Shown here: in pieces, positions 33,389 through 41,820 of the stretch
How the letters are laid out: each line of letters begins with the position of its first letter
How positions within the stretch are numbered: the first letter of the stretch is position 1
Assembly (NCBI GenBank): GCA_947625675.1
Contig: CANQPH010000006.1
Coordinates: 26,553 to 90,552 of the forward strand
Reading direction: 5' to 3'
DNA: 64,000 nt
Source of the DNA: an uncultured Acetatifactor sp.
GTDB lineage: Bacteria; Bacillota; Clostridia; Lachnospirales; Lachnospiraceae
Notes under the pieces: model-generated
What the model was told of the DNA's origin: nothing
What the model saw: only the letters and a program-made list of their open reading frames with translations
Database searches by the model: none
Position numbers and translations under genes: made by a program

Positions 33389-33976
33389 ATGAAAATTTAT
33401 CTGCTGCGGCATGGGGAGACCCTGTGGAACCAGGAGGGCAGGATGCAGGGGCACCGGGACGTGCCCTTGAGCGAAGAAGGGCTGAAACAGGTTGCGGAAG
33501 CCGCCGGGAAGGTCGCAAATCTGAAAGAGCCCATGGAGGCGATTTTGAGCAGTCCGCTGAAACGGGCCAGGGTTACGGCGGAGACGGTGGCGGAGGCCAT
33601 CGGATACCCGAAGGAGAAGATCATCCTCTGCCCGGATCTGATCGAGCGGGGGTTCGGAGAAGCGGAAGGCTCCACCCCGGAGGAACGGCAGGAAAAATAC
33701 CCGGATGGGATTTATCCGGGTATGGAAACTCCTGAGGAATTGTGCGAGAGGGCCGGGAGGGTGCTGGAGGAATGCCTGGAGCGCTTCCCCGGCCGGACCA
33801 TCCTCCTGGTGAGTCACGGCATGTTCCTGAAAGCCCTTCTGGCGGTGGCCGCAGGGGCGGATTTCGAGAAGGGAGACGTTCCCATCGTGGGGCCTGCCAG
33901 CCTGAATCTGCTGGAATATACGGATGGAAAATTCACCCTGTGGATCGATGAGACTAGGGACCGGTGGTTCCGATGA
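33389..33976 (+). CDS. Histidine phosphatase superfamily protein
   Basis: The product has 195 residues. The phosphohistidine motif is LLRHGETLWNQEGRMQG, with SSPLKRARVTAET, RGFGEAEG and the second catalytic His in LLVSHGMFLKALL. This is the phosphoglycerate-mutase-like branch 1; small clostridial members act as general phosphatases. The substrate is unknown. The C-terminus ends in WIDETRDRWFR within the first copy of a downstream repeat. Confidence 0.9.
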   Translation: MKIYLLRHGETLWNQEGRMQGHRDVPLSEEGLKQVAEAAGKVANLKEPMEAILSSPLKRARVTAETVAEAIGYPKEKIILCPDLIERGFGEAEGSTPEERQEKYPDGIYPGMETPEELCERAGRVLEECLERFPGRTILLVSHGMFLKALLAVAAGADFEKGDVPIVGPASLNLLEYTDGKFTLWIDETRDRWFR

Positions 33977-34075
33977 GACTGGAGATCGGCAGGTTCTGCG
34001 AAACTCAGAATCGGTGGTTCCGATGGGGCCGGGAATCAGCGGGTTCAACGGGCCCCGAACTCACTGGTTCAATGC
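33955..34075 (+). repeat. Degenerate tandem repeat after the phosphatase
   Basis: GGTGGTTCCGATG recurs at about 33962 and 34013, with shorter relatives (GCGGGTTCAACGG, ACTGGTTCAATG). The repeat covers the phosphatase stop and abuts the convergent DegV gene. Confidence 0.65.
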
Positions 34076-34911
34076 GGCTGGGCGACGAAGACGACTCCGA
34101 AGGCTCCCGGCCCGATATGAGTGCCGATGGTGGGGCCGATCTGCAGCCGCTCGGTTACGGGGATGCCGTCTTCCGCCAGCTTTTCCTCGAACTTTTCACA
34201 GTTTTCCGTGCCGAAGGAATAGATGGAGTAGAGGGGGAAGTTTTCATCCGGATTCAGATCCTTCAGATGCTTTTCCACGGCCTGGATCGCTTTGTTTTTG
34301 CCCAGGGCCTTGCCGATGACGGCCACCTGTCCTTCCTCCGTCACAGTGATGACGGGTTTCAGGTTGGCGAACTCCCCGATGGCGGCGACAGTGCGGTTCA
34401 GCCGCCCTCCCTTGGCCAGAAATTCCAGGGTGTCCAGGGCGGCCAGCACCTTGACCCGGGTTTTCAGCTCTTCCAGCGTTTCCGCAATTTTTTCTGCGGA
34501 AATTCCGGCGGCCCGCAGCGTATGGGCGTGGTCCGCCAGGATCTTGATGTTGTAGGTGGCGGAAAGAGAGTCTATGATGAAAATCCTGTCATAGCCGCAG
34601 ATTTCCCTGGCCATGAGGGCCCCCTGGTAAGTGCCGCTCAAAGCGGAAGAGAGGGAGAGATAGACCAGGTCGTCGCCCTTTTCCCTGACATCCTGGAACA
34701 GATCCAGGAAAAGCTGGGGAGAAGGCTGGGAGGTCTGGGGAAAAGCGTCGCTTTCCTTCAAAATTCTGTAGAAGTCATTGCGGTCCAGGTTGACCCCTTC
34801 CGTGTAAACCTGACTTCCCACGGTGATGCTGATGGGAATCAGATCGATATTCTTGGCTTTCAGTTCCTCCAGCCGGTAATCGGAGGCGGAATCCACTGCA
34901 ATTCTGATCAT
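34069..34911 (-). CDS. DegV family fatty-acid-binding protein
   Basis: The product has 280 residues. The two-domain DegV fold is recognisable: IRIAVDSASDYRLEEL, TSQPSPQLFLDLF, LSLSSALSGTYQGA, DTLEFLAKGGRLNRT and HIGPGAFGVVF. DegV proteins (FakB in Staphylococcus) bind a fatty acid and present it to FakA for phosphorylation. No fakA is nearby, and a second DegV gene lies at 48326. It is convergent with the phosphatase. Confidence 0.9.
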   Translation of the reverse strand: MIRIAVDSASDYRLEELKAKNIDLIPISITVGSQVYTEGVNLDRNDFYRILKESDAFPQTSQPSPQLFLDLFQDVREKGDDLVYLSLSSALSGTYQGALMAREICGYDRIFIIDSLSATYNIKILADHAHTLRAAGISAEKIAETLEELKTRVKVLAALDTLEFLAKGGRLNRTVAAIGEFANLKPVITVTEEGQVAVIGKALGKNKAIQAVEKHLKDLNPDENFPLYSIYSFGTENCEKFEEKLAEDGIPVTERLQIGPTIGTHIGPGAFGVVFVAQPH

Positions 34912-35024
34912 GAAATATGTCCTTTCTTATTTTCCTAATAAATTATATTCTCAAATATTTTGAAACGCAAACTTTATTGCCTATCCTATCAGACTTTGCG
35001 CACTCTGTCAACACCGGCTTTTAT

Positions 35025-35092
35025 TTTTTATGGGTCGGTTTTTATTTTTTATGGGCGATAGATTATGGGCGATAGATTTATTTTATTAGACA
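35025..35092 (+). repeat. AT-rich tandem repeats upstream of metF
   Basis: TTTTATTTTTTATGGG twice, then GATAGATTATGGGC and GGGCGATAGATTTA. The remaining metF leader contains one hairpin. Confidence 0.6.
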
Positions 35093-35136
35093 AGGGAGGT
35101 GGAGCTGTGGTAAAATAATTTTGTTTGTGAAGTCTG

Positions 35137-35167
35137 CAAGAGCATAGTCCGAAGGCCCATGCTCTTG
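35137..35167 (+). promoter_or_regulatory. Hairpin in metF leader
   Basis: CAAGAGCAT pairs perfectly with ATGCTCTTG around a 13-nt loop. No SAM riboswitch or T-box features were seen. Confidence 0.4.
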
Positions 35168-35204
35168 TACAGCGAATGAAGAGAAAGAAAAGAGGATGGA
35201 CGGC

Positions 35205-36077
35205 ATGAAGATCAGTGAAATCTACCGGCAGAAAATGGAACAGGGAAAGCAGGTGTTATCTTTTGAAATCTATCCGCCCAAGCACGGGACGGAGCTTCGG
35301 GACATCGATGCCACTCTGGAGATTCTGGCGGACTGCAGGCCGGATTTTATCAGCGTGACCTTCGGGGCGGGGGGCAGTTCCAGCAATAACAGGACCATTG
35401 AGCTGGCCAGGAAGATCCGGGACAGTTACGGGATAGAGCCGGTGGTGCACCTGACCTGTCTGACCTATGATAAAAAGGAAATCGACGAATTCTGCCAAGT
35501 GCTGAAGGACAACGGCATAGAGAACGTCCTGGCCCTGCGGGGGGACGCCAAGCCGGAAGTGCCGCCCAAGGAGGATTTCGCCCATGCTTCGGAACTGACG
35601 GCGTATCTCCACGAAAAGGGAGGCTTCTGCATCGGCGGGGCCTGTTATCCGGAGAATCATCCCGATTCACCCGATCGGGTTTTTGAGATGCGTCATTTGC
35701 GGGAAAAAGTGGAAGCGGGAGCGGAGTTTTTGCTGTCCCAGCTCTTTTTTGAAAATGAAATGTTCCTTTCCTTTGAAGAGGACTGCCGGATTGCCGGGAT
35801 AGACGTGCCCGTGATGCCGGGTATCATGCCCGTGATCAACAAGGCCCAGATCGAGCGCATGGTGTCCCTCTGCGGGGCGTCCCTGCCGGAACGTTTCCGC
35901 CGGATTATGAACAAGTTTGAATATAACAAGCCGGCGCTGTTTGACGCCGGCATGTCCTATGCGGTGAGCCAGATCATAGATTTGTTGGCCAGCGGCGTGG
36001 ACGGGATTCACCTCTATACCATGAACAATCCCAAGGTGGCCAGACGGATCTGCGACAGCATCCGGAACATTATTTAG
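35205..36077 (+). CDS. metF: Methylenetetrahydrofolate reductase
   Basis: The product has 290 residues from the ATG 9 bp after AGAGG; the ATG at 35196 lies directly on that site. The TIM-barrel FAD enzyme is recognised from SFEIYPPKHG (catalytic Glu), SVTFGAGGSSSNNRT, VVHLTCLTYD, ALRGDAKPE and GGACYPENHPDS. It reduces 5,10-methylene-THF to 5-methyl-THF for methionine synthesis or one-carbon metabolism. The length is that of MetF without the regulatory domain. It overlaps the convergent DtxR-family gene by 8 bp. Confidence 0.95.
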   Translation: MKISEIYRQKMEQGKQVLSFEIYPPKHGTELRDIDATLEILADCRPDFISVTFGAGGSSSNNRTIELARKIRDSYGIEPVVHLTCLTYDKKEIDEFCQVLKDNGIENVLALRGDAKPEVPPKEDFAHASELTAYLHEKGGFCIGGACYPENHPDSPDRVFEMRHLREKVEAGAEFLLSQLFFENEMFLSFEEDCRIAGIDVPVMPGIMPVINKAQIERMVSLCGASLPERFRRIMNKFEYNKPALFDAGMSYAVSQIIDLLASGVDGIHLYTMNNPKVARRICDSIRNII

Positions 36078-36435
36078 AATTGATGTACTTCTTGATGGCT
36101 TCGAAGCTTTCCCGGCTGATGACGTGTTCGATGCGGCAGGCGTCGTCCACCGCCACTTTTTCATCCACGCCCAGTTTGGTGAGCCATCGGGAAAGCAGCT
36201 CGTGGCGCTCATAGATCATTTCCGCAATTTCCCTGCCGGATTCCGTCAGGTAGATAAATCCTTCTTTGGTGACCCGGATGTGCTCTTTTTCCCGGAGATT
36301 CTTCATGGCCACGCTGACGCTGGACTTTTTGAACCCCAGCTCTTCCGCAATGTCCACGGAACGGACCACGGGACGGGTCTTGCTCAGGATCAAAATCGTT
36401 TCCAGATAGTTTTCCGCTGATTCATTCACATGCAT
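36070..36435 (-). CDS. DtxR/MntR-family metal-dependent repressor
   Basis: The product has 121 residues; a GTG at 36444 would add three. The N-terminal winged helix (NYLETILILSKTRPVVRSVD, LGFKKSSVSVAMKNLREKEH) and metal-binding dimerisation part (ERHELLSRWLTKLGV, DACRIEHVISRESFEAIKKY) match short MntR-like regulators without an SH3 domain. It is divergent from the feo operon, whose promoter holds a GTTAG/CTAAC palindrome, so Fe(II)- or Mn(II)-dependent control of feo is likely. Metal choice is not decided by sequence alone. Confidence 0.9.
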   Translation of the reverse strand: MHVNESAENYLETILILSKTRPVVRSVDIAEELGFKKSSVSVAMKNLREKEHIRVTKEGFIYLTESGREIAEMIYERHELLSRWLTKLGVDEKVAVDDACRIEHVISRESFEAIKKYINSK

Positions 36436-36510
36436 CGTAATCACCCCGTTTGATTCCTTATTTTTGATACCACAATTATGAACAGTATAGCATATTTCCA
36501 GGGTCAGGGC

Positions 36511-36563
36511 AAGTGCGGGATTTTGAAGAAAAATGATCTGTGCGGGATTTTGAAAAAATCCGA
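36511..36563 (+). repeat. Direct repeat, ~26-bp unit, two copies
   Basis: GTGCGGGATTTTGAA followed by AAA-rich sequence occurs twice (about 36511 and 36541) in the gap before feoA. Confidence 0.7.
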
Positions 36564-36712
36564 TTTTCTCATGGATTGGCTCCTGCCCGGCCGAAAGGGT
36601 GCAAAAGTATGCTTATTGGATGGAAGAATTCGTGAAGTGGCTGACGAAGGAATAGACGGCGGCAGACTGTTTGCCATCAAAAACTTAAGTGAGAAAAATA
36701 TAATAAAAGTAC

Positions 36713-36744
36713 TTGACAACGAATATTTGTTAGAGTATACTAAC
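36713..36744 (+). promoter_or_regulatory. feo promoter with DtxR-type operator
   Basis: TTGACA (36713), a 17-bp spacer and TATACT (36736). The palindrome GTTAG-AGTATA-CTAAC (36729-36744) covers the -10 and resembles DtxR/IdeR boxes. Confidence 0.75.
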
Positions 36745-36816
36745 CAATGAAATGAGAATCGCAGGTTCGCAGAGCGGGCCTGCGGCCTCAAAAAGAAGAG
36801 GAAAGGATGAGGAACA

Positions 36817-37029
36817 ATGCCGTTGTCAATGGTAAGGGCGGGAGAGCCCAACGTGATTCGCAAAGTGGGCGGAAAAGAAGAGACCAGGAAGTTCCTGGAG
36901 AATCTGGGATTTGTGACCGGAGGGCTGGTGACGGTGGTGTCCGAGACCGGGGGGAGTCTGATCGTGAACGTGAAGGATTCCAGGGTCGCCATCGGAAGGG
37001 ACATGGCCAACAAGATCCTGGTGGGATAA
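36817..37029 (+). CDS. feoA: FeoA domain protein (first copy)
   Basis: The product has 70 residues with an SH3-like FeoA fold: MPLSMVRAGEPNVIRKVGG, FLENLGFVTGGLVTVVSETG and VAIGRDMANKILV. FeoA proteins are small cytoplasmic partners of the FeoB ferrous-iron transporter. It is first in feoA-feoA-feoB. Several purine-rich stretches (AGAGGAAAGGATGAGG) can serve as ribosome binding site. Confidence 0.93.
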   Translation: MPLSMVRAGEPNVIRKVGGKEETRKFLENLGFVTGGLVTVVSETGGSLIVNVKDSRVAIGRDMANKILVG

Positions 37030-37165
37030 GGGATTCTGGCTGCCGGGGAGGGCTAAAGTGTCCGGAGGACATCGGAGATCTCTGGGGTGCGCCGAAGGAT
37101 CGAAGTGTTCCGGAAAGCGTTGGAGTGCCGGGGAATGCCGGAGAGTCGAAGCGCACCGGAGAGGG
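37030..37165 (+). repeat. Degenerate repeat between the two feoA genes
   Basis: Short units around TGCCGGGGAATGCCGGAGAGTC, GTTCCGGAAAGCGTTGG and GTGTCCGGAGGACATCGG recur with period ~25-30 bp. Non-coding and purine-rich. Confidence 0.5.
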
Positions 37166-37205
37166 CATCCCGTAGAAGAAGAAAAGGAAAGGTGAGGAGA
37201 AGAAT

Positions 37206-37424
37206 ATGACGTTGAGAGAAGTTCCTTGCGGCAAGACCGTGAGGGTAAGCAAGCTGACCGGTGATGGACCGGTGAAGAGGCGCATCATGGACATGGGCAT
37301 TACCAAAGGCATCGAGATTTATGTCAGAAAGGTGGCGCCTTTGGGAGATCCCGTGGAAGTGACGGTGAGAGGTTATGAGCTTTCCATCCGGAAGGCGGAT
37401 GCTGAAATGATTTTGGTGGAATAG
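37206..37424 (+). CDS. feoA: FeoA domain protein (second copy)
   Basis: The product has 72 residues: MTLREVPCGKTVRVSKLTG, RIMDMGITKGIEIYVRKVAP and VRGYELSIRKADAEMILVE, the more canonical FeoA of the two. GAGGAG lies in the leader (about 37194-37200). Two feoA genes before feoB are common in Clostridia. The two proteins differ enough not to be a recent duplication. Confidence 0.95.
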   Translation: MTLREVPCGKTVRVSKLTGDGPVKRRIMDMGITKGIEIYVRKVAPLGDPVEVTVRGYELSIRKADAEMILVE

Positions 37425-37580
37425 GTATTGGCGAAATGGTTTTTTGCAAGACGCTTTTGAATGCATGAATTTTTTTTTGATCATAAGTTAGAAATAACTA
37501 ATAACAATTAGCTATACAAAATAAGAAAAGAACAAATGAATTGAAATGGAATAAATATAGAAAAGAAAGAGGAAACAAAA

Positions 37581-39773
37581 ATGGCAATGAAAATCGCATT
37601 GGCGGGGAATCCTAACAGCGGGAAGACCACCTTGTTCAATACCTTGACCGGTTCCAATCAGTTCGTGGGCAACTGGCCCGGCGTTACGGTGGAAAAGAAG
37701 GAAGGAAAATTGAGGAAGCAGTTTGGCGGCGGAGACGTGGTGATCATGGATCTGCCCGGCATTTATTCCCTGTCCCCTTACACTTTGGAAGAGGTGGTGG
37801 CCCGGAATTACCTGATCGCAGAGCGGCCGGATGCCATCCTGAACATCGTGGACGGCACCAACATTGAGAGAAATCTGTACCTGACCACGCAGCTTCTGGA
37901 GCTGGGAATCCCCGTGGTCATGGCCGTGAACATGATGGACGTGGTGGAAAAGAACGGAGACAAGATCGATGTCAGGAAGCTTGGCCTGCGGATGGGCTGC
38001 GAGGCGGTGGAAATCTCAGCCCTGAAGGGAACCGGCATCGACAAGGCCGTGCAGAAGGTGGTAGCTGCGGCTTCCGGCAAAACCGCACCCGCACCGGCCC
38101 ATGAATTCGCCGAAGCGGTGGAGTTCGTCATCGGCAGGGCGGAGGAGAGGCTGGCCGGAATTCCGAAGGAGCAGCAGAGATTTTTCGCCATCAAGCTGCT
38201 GGAACAGGATGACAAGATCAAGGGCCAGATGAAAACCGTGCCGGACGTGAGCGACCTAATCGAGGAGCTGGAAAAGAAAATGGACGATGACGTGGAAAGC
38301 GTCATCACCAATGAGCGGTATGTTGCTATTTCCAAAATCATCAAAGAGTGTTATACTAAGAAAAGCAAGGAAAAAATGACCGTATCCGACAGGATCGACC
38401 GGATCGTGACCAACAGATGGCTGGCCCTGCCGATCTTCGCCCTGGTGATGTTCATCGTGTACTATATATCCGTGACCACCGTGGGAACCTGGGCCACCGA
38501 TTGGGCCAATGATGGCGTGTTTGGGGATGGCTGGAGCCTTTTTGGGCTGGAAATCCCCGGCGTTCCCGTGCTCATCGGAAATCTCCTGGAAGCGGTAGGC
38601 TGTGCCGACTGGCTTTCCGGCCTGATCTTGGACGGGATTGTGGCGGGTGTGGGAGCCGTCCTGGGTTTCGTGCCCCAGATGCTGGTGCTTTTCCTCTTCC
38701 TGGCGTTTTTGGAGGCTTGCGGCTACATGGCCAGGGTGGCCTTCATCATGGACCGTATTTTCCGGAAGTTCGGCCTGTCCGGCAAGTCCTTCATCCCCAT
38801 GCTTATCGGCAGCGGATGCGGCGTGCCCGGCGTCATGGCTTCCAGGACCATTGAGAGCGACAGGGACCGCAAGATGACGGTCATGACCACCACCTTCATC
38901 CCCTGCGGCGCCAAGATCCCCATCATCGGCCTGATCGCCGGTTCCTTCTTCGGCAATGCGGGCTGGGTGGCCACCAGCAGCTATTTCCTCGGTGTGGCGG
39001 CCATCATTTGTTCCGGCATTATTTTGAAAAAAACGAAAATGTTTGCGGGAGATCCCGCACCCTTCGTCATGGAGCTTCCTGCCTATCATTGGCCCACCGT
39101 GGGCAATGTGCTCAGGAGCATGTGGGAGAGGGGATGGTCCTTTATCAAAAAGGCAGGCACCATCATCCTTCTTTCCACCATCGTGGTTTGGTTTACTTCT
39201 TTCTTTGGATGGGTGGATGGCGCATTCCGGATGCTGGAGGAGTCCGAACTGGACCACAGCATCCTGGCGGCCATCGGAAACGGCATCGCCTGGATCTTTG
39301 CGCCTTTGGGCTGGAATAACTGGAAGTTTGCCGTGGGCGCGGTGACCGGCCTGGTGGCCAAGGAAAATGTGGTGAGCACTTTCGGTATTTTGTTCCCGGA
39401 TTGGGCGTCCGGCCTGGAAGAGCTGGGGGACAACGGGGAAGCCATCTGGGGAACCGTGGGAGCCAGTATCAGCGCTCTGGCCGGTTACTCCTACCTGGTG
39501 TTCAATCTGTTGTGCGCACCCTGCTTTGCGGCTATGGGAGCCATCAAACGGGAAATGAACAATGCCAAGTGGTTCTGGTTCGCCATTGGTTATCAGACCC
39601 TGCTGGCCTACGTGGTGTCCCTTTGCATCTACCAGATCGGTTCCCTCTTTGCCGGTTCCTTCGGAATCTTCACGGTGGTGGCCATCGCTCTGGTGGCGGG
39701 CTTCATTTATCTGCTGGTGAGACCCTATAAAGAGAGCAAGACCCTGGACGTGGAGCTGAAGAAGGCGGGCTGA
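37581..39773 (+). CDS. feoB: Ferrous iron transport GTPase FeoB
   Basis: The product has 730 residues. The G domain has G1 GNPNSGKTTLF, G3 DLPGIYSLSPYT and G4 NMMD. A guanine-dissociation-inhibitor-like helical region follows (residues about 165-260). The membrane part has two Gate domains with conserved cysteines (ACGYMARVAFIMD, GSGCGVPGVMASRT) and about eight to ten helices. It imports Fe(II). The C-terminal RPYKESKTLDVELKKAG is followed by a repeat block and then a FeoB-associated Cys-rich protein. Confidence 0.96.
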   Translation: MAMKIALAGNPNSGKTTLFNTLTGSNQFVGNWPGVTVEKKEGKLRKQFGGGDVVIMDLPGIYSLSPYTLEEVVARNYLIAERPDAILNIVDGTNIERNLYLTTQLLELGIPVVMAVNMMDVVEKNGDKIDVRKLGLRMGCEAVEISALKGTGIDKAVQKVVAAASGKTAPAPAHEFAEAVEFVIGRAEERLAGIPKEQQRFFAIKLLEQDDKIKGQMKTVPDVSDLIEELEKKMDDDVESVITNERYVAISKIIKECYTKKSKEKMTVSDRIDRIVTNRWLALPIFALVMFIVYYISVTTVGTWATDWANDGVFGDGWSLFGLEIPGVPVLIGNLLEAVGCADWLSGLILDGIVAGVGAVLGFVPQMLVLFLFLAFLEACGYMARVAFIMDRIFRKFGLSGKSFIPMLIGSGCGVPGVMASRTIESDRDRKMTVMTTTFIPCGAKIPIIGLIAGSFFGNAGWVATSSYFLGVAAIICSGIILKKTKMFAGDPAPFVMELPAYHWPTVGNVLRSMWERGWSFIKKAGTIILLSTIVVWFTSFFGWVDGAFRMLEESELDHSILAAIGNGIAWIFAPLGWNNWKFAVGAVTGLVAKENVVSTFGILFPDWASGLEELGDNGEAIWGTVGASISALAGYSYLVFNLLCAPCFAAMGAIKREMNNAKWFWFAIGYQTLLAYVVSLCIYQIGSLFAGSFGIFTVVAIALVAGFIYLLVRPYKESKTLDVELKKAG

Positions 39774-39992
39774 AGCCGCCGGACTTTGAGACAGCAGAAA
39801 AAGGGAGAAGCCTGAGCAGACTGACTGCCAGGAGGAAGAGGAGAGTTGAAGACACCAGACTTTGCGGCAGCAGAGGAGAGAAATCTGAGCAGACTGACTG
39901 TCAGGATGAAAGGGTGGGCTGAAGCCATCGGACTTTGCAGAAGCAGAGGGGAGAAGTTTGGCGGGAGAAGCCTGGCCGAAGCGTTAGATTGA
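39766..39992 (+). repeat. Tandem repeat, ~70-bp unit, three copies, after feoB
   Basis: The unit begins GGCTGAAGCC(G/A)(C/T)CGGACTTTG and continues with GCAGAGGAGAGAA and CTGAGCAGACTGACTG. It starts at the feoB stop codon. Confidence 0.85.
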
Positions 39993-40027
39993 GATGTGCG
40001 GAAAGCAGCGCAGAAAAGAGGTAAAAA

Positions 40028-40168
40028 ATGGGTACGTTGATTGTGGGATTGGCGTTGGCTGCGGTGATCGCCCTGGCGGTTCGCAGCATGATCAAGGATA
40101 AAAAGAACGGGAAATCCCTGCAGTGCGGCGGCGACTGCAGCCATTGCAGCGGCCACTGCGGACGATAA
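40028..40168 (+). CDS. FeoB-associated Cys-rich membrane protein
   Basis: The product has 46 residues. One N-terminal membrane helix (LIVGLALAAVIALAVRSM) is followed by a lysine stretch and a Cys-rich tail (CGGDCSHCSGHCG), the hallmark of the FeoB-associated family. Its place directly after feoB supports a role in Fe(II) uptake, possibly as an iron-handling or gating subunit. The AAGAGG in the leader is at workable spacing. Confidence 0.88.
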   Translation: MGTLIVGLALAAVIALAVRSMIKDKKNGKSLQCGGDCSHCSGHCGR

Positions 40169-40179
40169 GGGGGCGCATC

Positions 40180-40542
40180 ATGGGAAACGCTATTATCCTG
40201 GGCATTTTGATCGTGATCGGATTCCTGGCCCTGCGCTCTGCGGCCAAGCATTTCAGGGGAGAGGGGGGATGCTGCGGCGGAGGAAGTTCTCTTCCGCCGC
40301 AGAAGAAAAAGCTTTCCCACGTCCGCTTCCGCAAGACCCTGGAAATTGAGGGAATGCACTGTGACAACTGCAAGAACAGCGTGGAGAGAGCCATCAACGC
40401 CATCGACGGCGCCGCCGCCAGGGTGAGCCTGAAAAGGAACCGTGCGGAGGTGACGATGGACCGGGAGATCCCGGAGGAAACTCTCATCCGGGCGGTGGAG
40501 CAGGCGGGCTTCCGGATGAAGGCCGTGAAGAGCGTCTCTTGA
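40180..40542 (+). CDS. Membrane-anchored heavy-metal-associated (HMA) protein
   Basis: The product has 120 residues. An N-terminal helix (IILGILIVIGFLALRSAAKH) and a GGCCGGGSS motif recall the FeoB-associated protein before it. An HMA domain follows (KTLEIEGMHCDNCKNSVERA, with the MxCxxC metal site). This combination would tether a metallochaperone-like domain to the cytoplasmic face. The metal is unproven; MHCDNC is typical of soft metals such as Cu(I), yet the context is iron uptake. AAGGGGG precedes the ATG. Confidence 0.82.
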   Translation: MGNAIILGILIVIGFLALRSAAKHFRGEGGCCGGGSSLPPQKKKLSHVRFRKTLEIEGMHCDNCKNSVERAINAIDGAAARVSLKRNRAEVTMDREIPEETLIRAVEQAGFRMKAVKSVS

Positions 40543-40556
40543 GAAGGGCATATTCC

Positions 40557-41450
40557 TCACTCCTCCGGGAGCATGATGGTGATGCTTAATTTATTATTTT
40601 TGTATTCGGCCGAAATGCTCCCGTTCATCTGCTCCATCAGCGTCCTGGCGATCGTCAGGCCCAGGCCCGTGGATTTCCTCGCTGCTTCCACCGTATAAAA
40701 GCGGTCAAATAGCCTGCCCACCTGCACCTCGTTCAATCCTGAGGCCGTATTCGTGAAGACGATGACGCCTGTTTTGAATAATGTGATTTCCAGGTCTCCG
40801 TCGCTGCGCTGAATCACATTATTCAGAAGATTGGAAAAAACACGGGCCAGGGCGGAGCGATCCAGCGTCCGGATGACCTTTTCTTCCGGAATACGGATGT
40901 TCGGCACAATGTTTCTTCTGCTCAGCGCAGTATAGAACGAGGCGACGCTTTCCTCCAGTACGCCGCCGACGTTCACAGCTTCCCGGATTCCGCCGCCTTC
41001 GGAAGAAAGAATCATGGAATATCGGAAAAGTTCTTCTGTGAGCTGTGTTAAAAGCTCTGTTCTGTTTCGGATGATGCGGAGATACCGTTCCGCCTCGTCC
41101 GTCTTTTTTTCCCCTTCAAGCAAATCCAAATAGCCGCAGATGGCAGTCAGGGGTGTGCGCAGGTCATGAGAAATGTTGGTGACTGCGTTCTTGAGTTCCA
41201 AATCTCCCTGTTCAAAGCGGTGCCTTTCCTCCCGCAGCTTTCTAAGCTGTATATTGATGCCGTTCGCCAGGCGGCGCATCGTCGGATCCCCGGAAGAAAT
41301 GTCAATCAGAGTGTTCGTATCGGTTGCGAGCCGATCGGCAAAAGCGCTCTCGATTTCCTTTGCCGCATTCTGCAAAGTGTAAACTTTCCAGAGCAGCAAA
41401 ATAATGATGACGGCCATGATACCTACAGATACCCACAACCACATTTCCAC
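40557..41450 (-). CDS. Sensor histidine kinase of ABC-linked two-component system
   Basis: The product has 297 residues (GTG at 41450; ATG at 41444 is equally possible). A single N-terminal helix (LWVSVGIMAVIIILLLWKV) is followed by a coiled region and DHp box NISHDLRTPLTAICGYLDLL. The ATPase domain has NLLNNVIQRS and STGLGLTIARTL. There is no external sensor domain, as in kinases that monitor lantibiotic or bacitracin transporters. It is last in a unit with a regulator, an ATPase and a permease, but a repeat array separates it from the permease. Confidence 0.87.
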   Translation of the reverse strand: MEMWLWVSVGIMAVIIILLLWKVYTLQNAAKEIESAFADRLATDTNTLIDISSGDPTMRRLANGINIQLRKLREERHRFEQGDLELKNAVTNISHDLRTPLTAICGYLDLLEGEKKTDEAERYLRIIRNRTELLTQLTEELFRYSMILSSEGGGIREAVNVGGVLEESVASFYTALSRRNIVPNIRIPEEKVIRTLDRSALARVFSNLLNNVIQRSDGDLEITLFKTGVIVFTNTASGLNEVQVGRLFDRFYTVEAARKSTGLGLTIARTLMEQMNGSISAEYKNNKLSITIMLPEE

Positions 41451-41479
41451 AGCCCCCTTTCAGAATCATCGTCCCCTTA

Positions 41480-41695
41480 CTGTACGCTATCATTTGCCAA
41501 ATATCAGCGTGTTTTTTTAACTGCGTCATCTGTTTGTTGCACGCTATCATCCAGCAAATACCTGCGTGCTTTTAAACTGCATCGTCTGTTTGTTGTACGC
41601 TTCTATCCGCCAAATATCAGCGTGCTTTTTTTAACTGCGCCAACTGTTTGCTGCACGCTTCTATCCGCCAGATATCGGCGTACTTTTTAATTTCA
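41480..41695. repeat. Four tandem ~57-bp repeats, each a hairpin plus T-run
   Basis: Copies start near 41483, 41540, 41596 and 41654. Each holds (C/T)ACGCT...AGCG(T)G(C/T) with a TTTT-TTTTTTT run after it on the plus strand, so each looks like a terminator. Repeat length is even; spacers between copies are part of the unit, so it is not CRISPR. Confidence 0.85.
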
Positions 41696-41703
41696 CAGAA
41701 TAT

Positions 41704-41788
41704 AACTCCCCGTAGTCCGGCTGCGCAACGAATTGATGGCGAGTGAAGCAGGTCTCGGGCTGCCCCGGCAGCTCTGCAGCGGGGAGTT
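41704..41788. repeat. 85-bp element bounded by 9-bp inverted repeats
   Basis: AACTCCCCG at the left and CGGGGAGTT at the right enclose further pairable stretches. It lies just after the permease stop. It could be a terminator structure or a miniature inverted-repeat element. Confidence 0.45.
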
Positions 41789-41820
41789 TCATTAAGGTGA
41801 CGAGATTCGAACTCCTCGCT

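Noticed and set aside
34912..35204. SAM riboswitch or T-box before metF
   Set aside because: No S-box core or T-box sequence; only AT-rich repeats and one hairpin.
36478..36750. Open frame of ~90 codons before feoA, with a protein-like C-terminal half
   Set aside because: It contains the duplicated GTGCGGGATTTTGAA repeat and the complete feo promoter with its operator, has no ribosome binding site, and resembles no family I know.
41794..41820. tRNA-like T-arm (GACGAGATTCGAACTCCTCG) after the permease gene
   Set aside because: No matching acceptor, D or anticodon arm is present on the minus strand; the T stem has a mismatch. At most a remnant.
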